Shown here in pieces: positions 1 to 11,268 of a DNA stretch of 64,000 nt. The first letter of the stretch is position 1. The number at the start of each line of letters is the position of its first letter. Both the position numbers and the translations under genes were made by a program. The notes beneath the pieces were generated by a model that was given only the letters and a program-made list of their open reading frames with translations, searched no databases and was not told the DNA's origin. Source of the DNA: Silene conica (taxonomy: Eukaryota > Streptophyta > Magnoliopsida > Caryophyllales > Caryophyllaceae); assembly GCA_029255685.2 (NCBI GenBank), contig CM055317.2, forward strand, positions 22,142,501 to 22,206,500, written 5' to 3'.

Positions 1-649
1 ATTACATGATTAATTCGTAAAATTAAATATAAGCAGTTATATTTAATTAAATATTGATTTCGCGTATTAATATAAACAGTTATATTAATTTGGGTAATTA
101 TACAATATCGTAATTTTATCAGACCATTATTAATATATCGACTGCATTAATATCTGATAACACGTATGCGATTTATAATAAAAATCCCGCAAATAATATT
201 TAGCAAAACGGGTCGAATCATGCAAAGGAATAAGGTAAGAGTGGAGAAAGCCCACCCTTACCCCAATTCGGCCGACCCACCCGAGTACTACATAAGGAGA
301 GTCCTTCTCCTTATGTCAGGGACTGGTAATTCATAATTCTCATAATTAGGGTTTTTGAGAGCATTCTTCTCCCAAAACTCAGATCTCACATCTAAAACCT
401 CAAAAAACTCTCCCCATATTGCAAGGCAATTGGAGAGTATTTTCTAGCACACGCGGCATCATCTCAATCAAGTCTTGGGTGCAAGTTATAGGAGGGAATT
501 TACTTTAATTCCTGTTCTTATGCCAATTCAAGCAAGGACCCAAGGTTGTATTCTCTTCATGTTTTTATTTATCTTATGACCATATTCACAACTGTAAATT
601 TCATTATAATCCTTCAAGTTTAGGGCGAATACATGCTTTATTCCTCGCA
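1..649 (+). repeat. 5' LTR, 3' two thirds
   Basis: It matches 7716-8364 base for base except for nine substitutions and ends in CGCA just before the primer binding site. It contains a strong hairpin (290-316) also present in the 3' LTR. Confidence 0.95.
290..316. other. Perfect inverted repeat inside the LTR
   Basis: ACATAAGGAGA (290-300) and TCTCCTTATGT (306-316) are perfect reverse complements around a 5-nt loop. The same hairpin is conserved in the 3' LTR at 8005-8031. It could act in the R region of the RNA, for example in 3'-end formation, but that is inference. Confidence 0.8.
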
Positions 650-651
650 AC

Positions 652-663
652 TGGTATCAGAGC
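652..663 (+). promoter_or_regulatory. Primer binding site (initiator Met-tRNA type)
   Basis: TGGTATCAGAGC starts 2 nt after the LTR end. This is the usual plant Copia site complementary to the 3' end of initiator methionine tRNA. Confidence 0.9.
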
Positions 664-2467
664 AAAGGCCATGAAATTTTTACTTTTGTGTTTTTCATAA
701 GTTTTATTTAAAAATTTTGAAAAAAAATCGTTTCTGTCGCTGTGTCGGTCGGTCGACCCCTAGTTGCGGTCGGTCGACCGCCTCCCGCATAGGTTTTCTG
801 TTTTCGGCAGTTTCTCTATTGCATAATCGATCTTGTTTTTCGATTCCTGTTTACATATTGTTAATTAATCGACATTCTTGACAATATGTGAACCCTTGTT
901 GATGTTAATTTTGATTTACTCGTTTTTAATCAAAGATAAAAAGTAAAAACTTGTTTTAATTTCAAAAGTGCAGCGTTTTGCGTTTCCAGAAACTCGTTTT
1001 TACTGTTTCGTGGTCGGTCGACCTTGTTTATGGGTCGGTCGACCTATTGTGCTGTTGCAGAAATTTTTGTTTTTGTCAGGAGGTCGGTCGACCCCGTGTT
1101 GAGGTTGGTCGACCTCGCCCCTGTAACAGACGTCGTTTTATTTTCTTTTCGAAAATAACCTTTTTTCCCATGGCCTTTAGTAATATACTATATACGGAAA
1201 TAGTATATTATTAATTTTGTGAAGCGGTTCACCCTCGTTTGATACATATTATTTTAAAACGGTTTAAGATAATGGATTATAAATTTATTAAAATTGGGTG
1301 ATTAAAACGGTATAATCACATAATTTTAATCCCGTAAGGTGGTTTGGTAAAATTTGTTAATCATAATAACAGTATTATGTCATGTATAAGTTTTAATTTT
1401 AGTTGATGCATTTTATTTATCGTCTTGTTGAATGCCTTTTTTGAATGCTTTCTATAACGTATTTAATTTTGCAAACGGTTGTAACTTAGTGTGGCCTTAG
1501 AAGATTGCGTCACCGTAATGATGGGACACAGTCTTGTTTGTAATTTTGAGATCTTGAATCTCCGTTTTGGGTTTTTGCCATGTAATTACTTTTGTATTTA
1601 AATTAGAATGTAAATAGGGTTATATTTGTAATTTAAATTAGTAATTTTGTGAAGACCAAAGACGGAGACCGGATGCTCACTCCCGCTGCAAGGACCAAGA
1701 TGGAACATCAAGACAAGCTTCTAGGGTCCAACGGTGGATTCCAAGTTGTTTTATGTTTATTTTGGTAGGATAGGCCACACTAGGACTTTTAATTATTTAC
1801 GTTTATCGCATTTATTTTATGCTTTCATCGATAATAGCTTGCATCATATTCCGCCTAAAACCAAACCACCTATAACATGCCTGAAAACTGACTCATGTAG
1901 AGGTTACGCGTTAGTTTTCTGTGACAATACAGATGTCACATGTCAATTTCAAAGCCATCACTTTATTTCATTCATTCACGCATATGCTAGTTATTAGTTC
2001 ACTTAAAATGGATAAATATAAGTTGATGGAGTCTTCCTCGTATAACCTAAAATTGAGAATAGTCTTTATAAATCAGACTCCCATGAATCCCTTCTTCGTC
2101 GGTAGGCATAATATGACCCCTTCTACGTCGGGTAAGTGGGAACAGATGATTTATTTTATCTCAACATCATGGTCACTCGATACTATCTAGCGACTGAGAT
2201 GGACTAATAGATAGTATTTACGGAAATCTATCGACCAAGAGTTCCAACGGTGCAATTAGCCAAATTGTGGGCTTATCAATATACGGAAATTGAGTCTTGG
2301 GATCGTTTATATAATTCTTGAGGGAGATCAATTATATAAATGCATGAGTCTACGAGTTTAAATACAATTTAAAATAGACTTAAATCACAACAATGAGTTG
2401 CTTATATGGTTTTGTTTTATCTTCTTTTTCAGTGTAGAACACGATCATTTAAACTGCTGTATAACTA
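664..2467 (+). other. Long untranslated leader of the Copia element
   Basis: About 1.8 kb separates the primer site from the gag start and holds no convincing reading frame. It carries six copies of a 12-bp motif, GGTCGGTCGACC (last copy with one mismatch), at 747, 768, 1012, 1033, 1082 and 1103, in three pairs each offset by exactly 21 bp. A pyrimidine-rich stretch ending in TTTTTCAG near 2426-2432, just before the gag ATG, looks like a splice acceptor. Splicing to make gag RNA is possible but unproven. Confidence 0.7.
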
Positions 2468-4612
2468 ATGGCTGGTGAAGACCCAATGCCAAGTGCCAAG
2501 CTAGCACGTGAATCCTGGCTAAAAGCCTTCATGGACTCCATGAATCAGTCTACAAGACTGAGGAATGATGGGTCAAACTTCTCTGACTGGGAGGCAGCAC
2601 TACGGAATGCTGCCATTGCTGACGGAAAGCTTAAGTACTTAACTGAGCCCATTCCGGCACACCCAGGAACTGGAGCTAGAGCTAACGAAGTTCGCGCTAA
2701 TAGCGACTTCGTCATGGAAGCGGGTGCGATAAAGAACGTACTCATCTATGCAATGGAATCCAATTTGCAAAGACGCTTCATAACCCATGGTGCAAACAAG
2801 ATTTTCACCACGCTCACTAACGAATTCTCAAAAGCTCCGAGAATCGTTTCTTATGAGCACACCTGTCGCTTCTTTGAGGCGAAACTCCAGAAGGGCCAAG
2901 CTGTTAGCCCACATATTCTTCACATGATTGAGAATATCGAGAAACTGGAGGCCCTAAACTGCAAGATCAGTGAGAACATAATCGTTGATCGAATGCTTCA
3001 TTCGCTTCATGATGGGTTCGCCCTCTTTAGGGCCAACTATTACATGAACGACATGAAGAAGACTCCTCATGAGCTCCACTCCCTTCTCGTACAGACCGAG
3101 AAGGATCTGAAATTAAGTGGGAGCGTGAAGCAAGATGTTCTCATGATCTCCAGTAAGGGTAAGGGTAAGGGTAAATCTAAAGCTCAGGGCGACCTAACAG
3201 TAGGCAAGCCCAAGTTTAAGAAGTCAGGATTTACTAAGAGTGGGCCAGGTGAGTCGAGCAACTCACAGGGCAAGACAAAGAGCAAGGATACTAGCATGGA
3301 ATGTCACCATTGCCACAAGACTGGGCATTGGAGGCGCTCATGCCCCGTGTATCGAGACGACATCAAAGCAGGCCGTGTTACTCCTGTTGGTATGTCTTCT
3401 TCTTCTTCGTTTATTCACATGATTGAGATTAACCATGCAAGTTACGGAACTTGGGTACTAGATACTGGTTGTGGTTCTCATCTATGTAATCATGTGCAGG
3501 GCCTCCGAAATCAAAAACCCCTAATCAAGGGTGAGGTTGACCTGCGTGTCGGGAATGGAGCACGTGTTGCTGCAGTCTCGAGGGGAACATACGTGATCCA
3601 GCTTCCAAGTGGATTCGAGTTATCTTTATATAACTGCTATTATGTTCCTTGTTTGTCCAAAAACATTATTTCAGTTTCTGCACTTGACAAACTTGGTTTT
3701 TCATTTGTAATAGAAAATAACAGTTGTGTTTTCTCATTACACAATATGATTTATGGCAAGGCAGTTTCCATGAATGGAATTTATGTTTTAGATCAAACCA
3801 CCGAAATATTACATGTGAATAACAAGAGATTGAAGGTAGGCGACAAAGATCAAACTTACCTATGGCATTGTCGTATGGGACACATAAATGAGAAACGCGT
3901 AAAACAGCTCATACAGAATGGAGCTATCTCGGCCTTTGATTTCGTATCATATGGCACGTGTGAATCATGTCTCATCGGTAAGATGACTCGTATTTCCTTC
4001 AAAGGTGTTGGAATGCGCGCTGCCGACCTATTAGGACTCATACATACGGACGTATGTGGCCCTATGTCGATCAACGCACGAGAAGGCTATAGGTATTTCA
4101 TCACTTTCACGGATGATTTGAGTAGATATGGCTATGTCTACCTAATGAAGCATAAAAGTGAATCCTTTGACAAGTTCAAAGAATACCAGAATCGGGTACA
4201 GAACCAGCTGGGAAGAAAGATTAAAGCACTACGTTCTGATCGTGGTGGTGAGTATCTTTCACGCGAGTTTGATCAACACCTTAAAGACTGTGGCATCGTG
4301 CTACAGTTGACTCCACCTGGAACACCACAATTAAATGGTGTGTCCGAACGGAGAAATCGAACTCTACTCGATATGGTTCGATCCATGATGAGTCACACCG
4401 TTGTGCCTGATTCATTGTGGGGCTATGCTCTTTTTTCGGCCGCTCTAATACTTAACCGAAGTCCGTCTAAAGCTGTTGACAAGACTCCATACGAATTATG
4501 GAAGGGAACGGTCCCTAACTTGTCCTTTATTCGGGTTTGGGCTGCGAGGCTTATGTCAAGTGGAGACACGAGGATAAGCTCGGCCCGCGATCGGTCAAGA
4601 CATACTTTATAG
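2468..4612 (+). pseudogene. Copia gag-protease-integrase (frameshifted)
   Basis: The 714-residue frame holds capsid-like gag at roughly 1-230, a basic Lys/Gly linker, a CCHC zinc knuckle (Cys279 to Cys292) and a retropepsin-type protease with catalytic DTG at residue 332. A GAG-pre-integrase HHCC zinc region follows near 466-505. The integrase core has Asp528, Asp591 and Glu627; exactly 35 residues separate the last two, as expected for a DDE integrase. The last ~28 residues have no family resemblance because a one-base loss near 4535-4545 shifts the frame (codon phase 2 to phase 1). The homologous reading continues in the other frame to a TAA at 4702-4704 and reopens after it. Polyprotein function is therefore broken here. 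Confidence 0.93.
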
Positions 4613-4776
4613 GCTATCCAAAGGGAACTTTTGGTCATTACTTCTACTCGCCAACCGAACAACGTGTTTTTGTTGCGGCTAGTGCGACGTTCTTAGAGAA
4701 ATAATTTCTCGAGAACAAGTCGAGTAATAGAACCTTCGATTTATCAGAGGTTCAAGAACCAACTACCGAGCAACCA

Positions 4777-6501
4777 TTGGAGGAAACAGTTCCTTCAACC
4801 GAGGCTGCGGTAGATATTCCTGAGGAACCTAGGAGGTCGGGAAGAGTCTCTATTCCTCCGGACAGATACATTGGTATGGTCGAGGAACATGATATAGACG
4901 ACGTCTTACTCCTAGAGGGTAATGAACCCACAACCTATAAAGGTGCCATGACCAGTTCTGATTCAAAGCTATGGCTAGAAGCCATGCAATCCGAGATGGA
5001 CTCCATGTATGAGAACAACGTGTGGGATCTTGTGGACCTACCTGCAAAGGTACGTCCCCTTCAATGCAAATGGCTTTACAAAATAAAGCATGCCGTGGAA
5101 GGTAAACAAGATATCCATAAGGCAAGACTAGTTGCTAAAGGTTTCACCCAAGTGCCAGGCTTGCACTACGATGAGATCTTTGCACCCGTAGTCATGCTAC
5201 GTTCCATTCGGATTATCTTAGTGATCGCCGCATTTCATGACTATGAAATATGGCAGATGGACGTTAAAACCGCCTTCTTAAACGGTTATTTGGAGGAAGA
5301 GTTGTACATGGTACAACCCGAGGGTTTTATTGATCCAGAAAAACCTAAGAAAGTTTGCAAGCTTAAGTGTTCCATCTATGGACTTAAGCAAGCATCGCGG
5401 AGTTGGAATCATCGCTTCGACCAGGTGATAAAAGAGAATGGGTTCATTCGATCAGTCGAGGAACCATGTCTCTATATCAAGTCGAGTGGGAGCAAGATTG
5501 TATTCCTAGTACTGTATGTCGACGACATACTCTTGATTGGGAATGATATACCTCTCCTTTCTTCGGTTAAAGCATGGTTAAAAAACCATTTCCAGATGAA
5601 AGATCTGGGCGAGGCACAAAGAATTTTGGGCATCCGTATCTACAGGGATAGATCACGACGGATGTTGTCTCTCAGTCAGGAGTCTTACATAAATAAGATT
5701 CTAGAGAGATTCAGCATGACGAACTCCAAGAAGGGGTTCCTTCCTATGACTACTGGGCTTCACTTGAGCAAGACTCAAGAAGCTAAGACATTGGAAGAGA
5801 AAGAGCGCATGAGTCGGATTCCTTATGCTTCGGCAATAGGATCGATCATGTATGCCATGATATGCACACGTCCAGACGTTGCATATGCATTGAGTATGAC
5901 AAGCCGATTCCAAGCTCATCCAGGTGAACAACACTGGATGGCCGTGAAAAACATTATTAAGTACCTACGGAGGACTAAAGATTGGGGATTGACTTACGGA
6001 GGCGACTCGACGCTCTGCGCCACGGGTTACGCAGATGCTAGCTTCCAAACGGATCGAGACGACTTGAAATCTCAGCCTGGATTCGTTTTTACTCTTAATG
6101 GCGCTGCTGTCAGCTGGAAAAGTTCTAAACAGAGTGTTACAGCAGATTCTACTACTGAGTCCGAGTACTATGCCGCCTCGAAAACAGCTAAGGAAGCAAT
6201 ATGGATGCGTCAATTCTTACAAGGACTCTCAGTAGTGCCTAGTTCGAATGACCCAAGCACCGTTTATTGTGACAATAAAGGTGCCATCTTCCAAGCTAAG
6301 GAGCATAAGTCTAGCAACAAGGCTAGACATGTACAACGGAAAGCTCATCTAATCAGAGATTACGTGGAGCAAAAGGAGATTTTCATTGATAAGATCGCTA
6401 CGGATGACAACATAGCTGATCCTCTCACTAAAGCATTACCACGTGATAAGCATGAAGGGCACATTCATTCCATGGGAATTAGATGTGTTCCTAAGTTGTA
6501 G
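4777..6501 (+). pseudogene. Copia reverse transcriptase-RNase H part of pol
   Basis: This 574-residue frame is the C-terminal part of the same pol. The first Met is only the first in-frame ATG after the stop at 4702 and is not a natural start. Reverse transcriptase begins near residue 65 and carries the YVDD active site at residues 247-250. RNase H follows, with Asp at residue 420 (YADAS) and Glu in a TESEYYA motif near 466, and it ends normally at TAG 6499-6501. No further lesion is seen, so most of the enzyme sequence is well kept. That fits the low LTR divergence: the element is young but disabled upstream. Confidence 0.93.
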
Positions 6502-7375
6502 TACTCTTTTATGAACTCATGTAATAATTCATTCTCTCGTGTACTCTATTCAACCTCATTGTTATGATATATAATGTTTTGTTTTTCATGTGGAATTGTA
6601 CGCTAATTTTGAACACCACAAAGTGAACTGAATTACATTACATCGTTTTAGTCCTTGATTACCCACTTGAGCTGATAACTCAGGTAATCATTTTGTGACG
6701 TTGGTTGATGGTGGGTTCAACGAGCCATAAGTCACACGAATGACTGACCAATCACAAAGGCGAGTTATACGGATATCTCGTAGGACACCCCGTGACAACG
6801 TTATGGAGTCCTAAATGTGTTTTTTTTTTAAAAAAACATTGGGTGTCAGGTCGTGGATAGGAACTCCATAATGTTCCTTAGAGTCGAGTCTTTTGACTTT
6901 CAACTGTCTCTTGAGATTAAGGCAGATTTTCGGTAACTTTGGTTTCTTTCCCACGGTCATCGTAACAGGGGCCAAGAGGATTTTTTCAGGGTTATTTCAT
7001 GCTGCGCGAACATCGGCAGGATTCGAGTTGAGGGAAATATCCAAACCCTTATCAGGATTTTATCATTTCTCAGGGCCACTCGAGGAGTAGTAACTGAAAT
7101 GCATGGCCATGCTCGAATACAGATTAGTTTTATCAGTTAAGTTACTCTCTAGTCGGGGAAACCACTCTTGATACAGATCGCTTGTGAGATACGACCTTTG
7201 CCAATGCGGATTTGCAAATTGTCTTACATTGAGTGGGAGAAATTTTAAAAGGATATGAGAACCGGTTATCGCACCTACACTTGTACGGACAAGTGGGAGT
7301 TTGTTGGAGCTTGTGTCCTCCACATGTAGTGTGATAAACGCATTGCACATACCCTTGTACGGACAAGTGGGAGAT
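6502..7375 (+). other. 3' untranslated region with duplicated polypurine tract
   Basis: This non-coding stretch lies between pol and the 3' LTR. The true polypurine tract, ACAAGTGGGAGAT, ends at 7375. About 71 bp upstream (near 7282-7330) is a second copy of the same tract, with the first bases of the LTR attached (TTGTTGGAGCTTGTGTCC), in tandem. The block with CAGGGCCACTCGAGGAG near 7070 recurs in the related element near 11046. Confidence 0.85.
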
Positions 7376-8364
7376 TGTTGGGGCTGGTGTCCTTGACAGT
7401 TAGTACAATGACTTACTAAATCTCTTAAAGGATCACAAGGGCATACTTTAGTATTATTATCAGTTGATCCACGTTTATCAACAACGGTTGGCTTGCTAGA
7501 TAAGTTTGACGTTATTGTCATACGGATGGCGGTGATCAACTGGTCCCTATCCGTCACACCTATAGGACACGTTTGAGAGATGTGAAGGTATGAAAATGCA
7601 GTCACATTTATGCCGGATACGACTAAACAGTTAGTCAGAGGTATTGACTATTAAATTAGTCAATAAGATGTTGAGATTATTATTTATACGGATTAAATAA
7701 TTTTAGCTAATACGGATTACATGATTAATTCGTAAAATTAAATATAAACAGTTATATTTAGTTAAATATTGATTTCGCGTATTAATATAAACAGTTATAT
7801 TAATTTGGGTAATTATACAATATCGTAATTTTATCAGACCATTATTAATACATCAACTGCATTAATATCTGATAACACGTATGCGATTTATAATAAAAAT
7901 CCCGCAAATAATATTTAGCAAAACGGGTCGAATCATGCAAAGGAATAAGGTAAGAGTGGAGAAAGCCCACCCTCACCCCAATTCGGCCGACCCACCCGAG
8001 TACTACATAAGGAGAGTCCTTCTCCTTATGTCAGGGACTGGTAATTCATAATTCTCACAATTAGGGTTTTTGAGAGCATTCTTCTCCCAAAACTCAAATC
8101 TCACATCTAAAACCTCAAAAAACTCTCCCCATATTGCAAGGCAATTGGAGAGTATTTTCTAGCACACGCGGCATCATCTCAATCAAGTCTTGGGTGCAAG
8201 TTATAGGAGGGAATTTACTTTAATTCCTGTTCTTAGGCCAATTCAAGCAAGGACCCAAGGTTGTATTCTCTTCATGTTTTTATTTATCTTATGACCATAT
8301 TCACAACTGTAAATTTCATTATAATCCTTCAAGTTTAGGGCGAATACATGCTTTATTCCCCGCA
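7376..8364 (+). repeat. 3' LTR, complete (989 bp)
   Basis: It begins TGTTGGGGCTGG directly after the polypurine tract and ends CGCA, giving the standard TG...CA ends. Its last 649 bp match the window start. Confidence 0.95.
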
Positions 8365-9041
8365 TTTTGCACTTTGTTTGAATTTTTTGGGCGCAAAACT
8401 GAAATGTTTATGAAATTTGGCTCCATTTTTGAAATTTGGTTCCAAATTTTTAACTAAGTCTTCCACTTGTATTAGGTACTTGATTGTTTTGTTTTGGTAT
8501 TGGATGAAGACTTGGTAACTTAGCTGATAAGAATGGAGAAGCCCATCAACAAATCTGAAGTCCGCTTACCAAGATTGTTTTTTTTTCCCGTCTAGTTCGT
8601 GTAATTTATTTAGGAAACTTTAATGTACGAAATATGTAATTTTAATTTAGAAACGATTTAATTTTGAAAAATGGCGGTATGTTTCTATATTTATTGGTTG
8701 TTAAACAACCTGTTTTTGTAAAGACAAAATGCTTAAGCTAAGATTGCTAGTCCCAGCTACTCTTGTTTTATGAAACAATTATCTTTTGGAGGGAATCATT
8801 AGCTACGCCATTAATTACTAATCTTCCATACCTGTCTCCAATCACATACCCTACTATACTCATTTATGCATTAAAACTAGCTTAGAATCCGTGCAAAATT
8901 GCACGAACATGTATAAAAAATATATAAATAGTCATTGTAAATTTATAATTATAATATTATTCAATATTATAGTAAAAATGTACAACATTTTACACATTCA
9001 AATTAAAGTATAATATTAATCGAGATTTGACAGTTATAATA
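8365..9041. other. Non-coding spacer with a Helitron-like 3' end
   Basis: No coding potential is seen. At 8877-8880 there is A|CTAG, followed after 9 nt by the perfect palindrome CGTGCAAAATTGCACG (8890-8905). Read on the minus strand this is a hairpin followed by CTAG and T, the layout of a Helitron 3' terminus. The extent of the element is unknown. Confidence 0.45.
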
Positions 9042-9049
9042 CTCCTAAC

Positions 9050-9559
9050 TAGGGCTGTGCACCGGTCCAAGACCGGACTGGACCGGACCGGAACAGGTTT
9101 GGACCGGAACCGGAATTGCCAAAAATGATAGACCGGGACCGGACCGGAATATAAAAATTCCGGACCGGAACCGGACCGGTAAAATTCCGGTCCAAGACCA
9201 GACCGGACCGGTTGGACCGGAATTTAAATAATATAGACCGACAAAATTATGAATTAGTAAAATTATGGACCGAAATTTGATTATTATGGACCGGTTTGGA
9301 CCGGTTGGACCGGTTGGACCGGTTTGGACCGGTTAGACCGGTTTGGACCGGATTTTAATATATTTTCGAGGAAAAAAATTTAAAATAAAAAATCCGGTCC
9401 AAACCGGTCCGGACCGGAAAAACCGGTCCCGGATCGGACCCCGGAATCTTAAAAAATGGTGGACCGGAGACCGGACCGGAATTTTTAATTCCGGTTCCGT
9501 TCCGGTAGATTCCGGTCCGGTCCATTTTTCCGGTCCGGACCGGAATTTGCACACCCCTA
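9050..9559. mobile_element. hAT-type MITE built of GGACCGG repeats
   Basis: The 510-bp element starts TAGGGCTGTGCA and ends TGCACACCCCTA (one mismatch). It is flanked on both sides by the identical 8-bp duplication CTCCTAAC (9042-9049 and 9560-9567). An 8-bp duplication and TAGGG ends are hallmarks of hAT elements. The interior is mostly iterations of GGACCGG/CCGGTCC around an AT-rich core and has no transposase; the reading frames here are artefacts of the repeats. Confidence 0.88.
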
Positions 9560-9779
9560 CTCCTAACCTCTAGACCAAATTAATATATATAATTGATAAA
9601 ATAATCGGTGAAAAAAATGTGTGCATGTATCTCATATTCACCCAAGCATTCAGAAGCCAATGTATTTACACTCATATCTTATTTCACATCAATGATAATT
9701 TCGAATGTTAGCGAATTACACTCGTTCTACATTATTTATTTTTTAAAATTTTAAAAACTCATATTTGATACGTAGGCGG

Positions 9780-9905
9780 GTATGTATATCCCCGTCCCAC
9801 CACCCATCACGTCCTCACGAGTGAAATAATTGTACCCCTACCCCTTTTCGAATGCTCTACCCATACCTGCCCCAATGGGGATGGGTGTAGTGCGGCACCC
9901 ATTGT
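9780..9905. other. Remnant of a similar low-complexity element
   Basis: The stretch from GGCGGGTATG to GGGGATGGGTG has the CCCCGCC/GGGTA composition of another low-complexity inverted-repeat MITE, but no intact ends or target duplication could be found. Confidence 0.3.
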
Positions 9906-9931
9906 AAAATAAATATTGTATTACTTAAGAG

Positions 9932-10404
9932 TAGGGATGGCAACGGATCCTGGATCTGGTCCAGATCCTTAAGACCCGACCCTGTTGGACAGGATCTGGA
10001 TCCTTATAATTTGGACCCGTCGGATCTGGATCCACTAGTTTAAAAACAGACTGGATATGGATCTTGTTGACAAGACCCAGATCCGACCCGAAGACCCGTT
10101 TTTTTAATATTAAATAAAAAAAAATTATTTGGAATTCCGCATTTCCGCTGGACTATTGGGCCTCAATTCCTCAAACCCAATTTACTGCCACTCAAAGTCT
10201 CAATTATTTGGTTGTGTGTGGCTGCCAATTCAAGTCTTTTTTTTTCTTTTTTACATGGATCCGCGGATAACCCGGATCCTACCCGGATCCGCAGGGTCCG
10301 GATCTGGATCTGACCTTTTTGGACCTGGCGGGTCCGGCGGATCTAGATCCTACTGTCAAAAACGGATCTGGATCCTATCCAGATCCGGCCCGTTGCCAAC
10401 CCTA
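9932..10404. mobile_element. hAT-type MITE built of GGATCC/GGATCTGG repeats
   Basis: The 473-bp element begins TAGGGATGGCAACGG and ends with its inverse (one mismatch). It lies between identical 8-bp duplications CTTAAGAG (9924-9931 and 10405-10412). The interior is dominated by GGATCTGGATCC-like words and their complements, with no transposase. Confidence 0.92.
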
Positions 10405-10500
10405 CTTAAGAGGTATACATTTGATGTTTACAGATTATTTTTTCCTTATGTTTTTAAACACTATATAACAATTTCTGTGTAGTTTTTAAAGACATAGTAC

Positions 10501-10664
10501 TAGAGATGGCAATGGATCCCGGATCCTACCCAGATCCATCAGAACCTATACCCAAGGGTACGATATGGATCCCATTATTGTAGATCCTTAGGATCTAGAT
10601 CAGACCCATATCCTTATACGAGTACGAGGGTCGGATCTGGATCCCACCACTAAGATCCAGATCC
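10501..10664. mobile_element. Truncated hAT-type MITE
   Basis: It starts TAGAGATGGCAATGG, a variant of the previous element's terminus, with the same GGATCC-rich interior. It is cut at 10664 where an LTR begins. No second half or matching duplication was found downstream. Confidence 0.7.
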
Positions 10665-10862
10665 TGTTGGGAAATGTGTCCTCAACAATAGTGCGATCAC
10701 GTCAGTGAATATTAATTATTGATAAATCTACAATAAGAATACTCTTGGGATTGATTCTTTATCATGTAGTCAACTGATCAAGATCAATCGGTAATGATTG
10801 GCTTGCTAGAGTTTGACATTGCTGTCGTATGACGGTGGTGATCAGTTGATCCCTTTAGGTCA
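10665..10862 (+). repeat. LTR fragment, first 198 bp (second Copia element)
   Basis: It begins TGTTGGGAAATG and aligns without gaps to the start of the full LTR at 11269-11466 with about five differences. It stops abruptly at GGTCA and joins 3' internal sequence, so the rest of this LTR and the coding region are deleted. Confidence 0.9.
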
Positions 10863-11268
10863 ATTCTTAAACTAGAGATTGTTCGCCCAAGGTGGCACAG
10901 TTTTCAGAGTGACTTTGATTTTTGCTCTACGATCATCCGTTAAAGGGGGTCAAATGGGCATCTTTTGGGTCATGATGGACTGTTTTAGTCAAAGGGAACA
11001 GTAGGATAGGAATTGTCCAACCCCTTGTCAGGGTTATCTTAAATCTCAGGGCCACTCGAGGAGAAGTTAACTGGAGATGCGTGGCCACGCTCGGAAGGTA
11101 TCTATGATAGATAATTTCGGTCAAATCAGTTAATCTCCAGATCGAGAAAATCACTCAAGATATGTTCAAATGCAAGTACGACCTGCAAGACACCTTGCAT
11201 TGAGTGGGAGATGATGTAATAGGACAAGAGAATTGATGACGCACACTTGTCGAGGACAAGTGGGAGAT
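10863..11268 (+). other. 3' internal region and polypurine tract of second Copia element
   Basis: It is homologous to 6900-7375 of the first element, including the shared block CAGGGCCACTCGAGGAG, and ends in the polypurine tract GACAAGTGGGAGAT directly before the next LTR. No coding sequence survives. Confidence 0.85.

Larger units (their letters stand above)
1..8364 (+). mobile_element. Copia-type LTR retrotransposon (5' end cut by window)
   Basis: Two direct repeats flank a gag-pol region whose domain order, protease-integrase-reverse transcriptase-RNase H, is that of Ty1/copia. The first 649 bases align without gaps to 7716-8364, so the 5' LTR lacks its first ~340 bp, which lie outside the window. 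I count 9 substitutions in those 649 aligned positions (1.4%), which means a recent insertion. Primer site (652-663) and polypurine tract are present. The target duplication cannot be checked because the left flank is missing. Pol carries a frameshift and an in-frame stop, so this copy is not autonomous. Confidence 0.95.

Noticed and set aside
9333..9573. Overlapping frames on both strands near 9.4 kb
   Set aside because: Products of GGACCGG repeats in a hAT MITE; all frames look alike.
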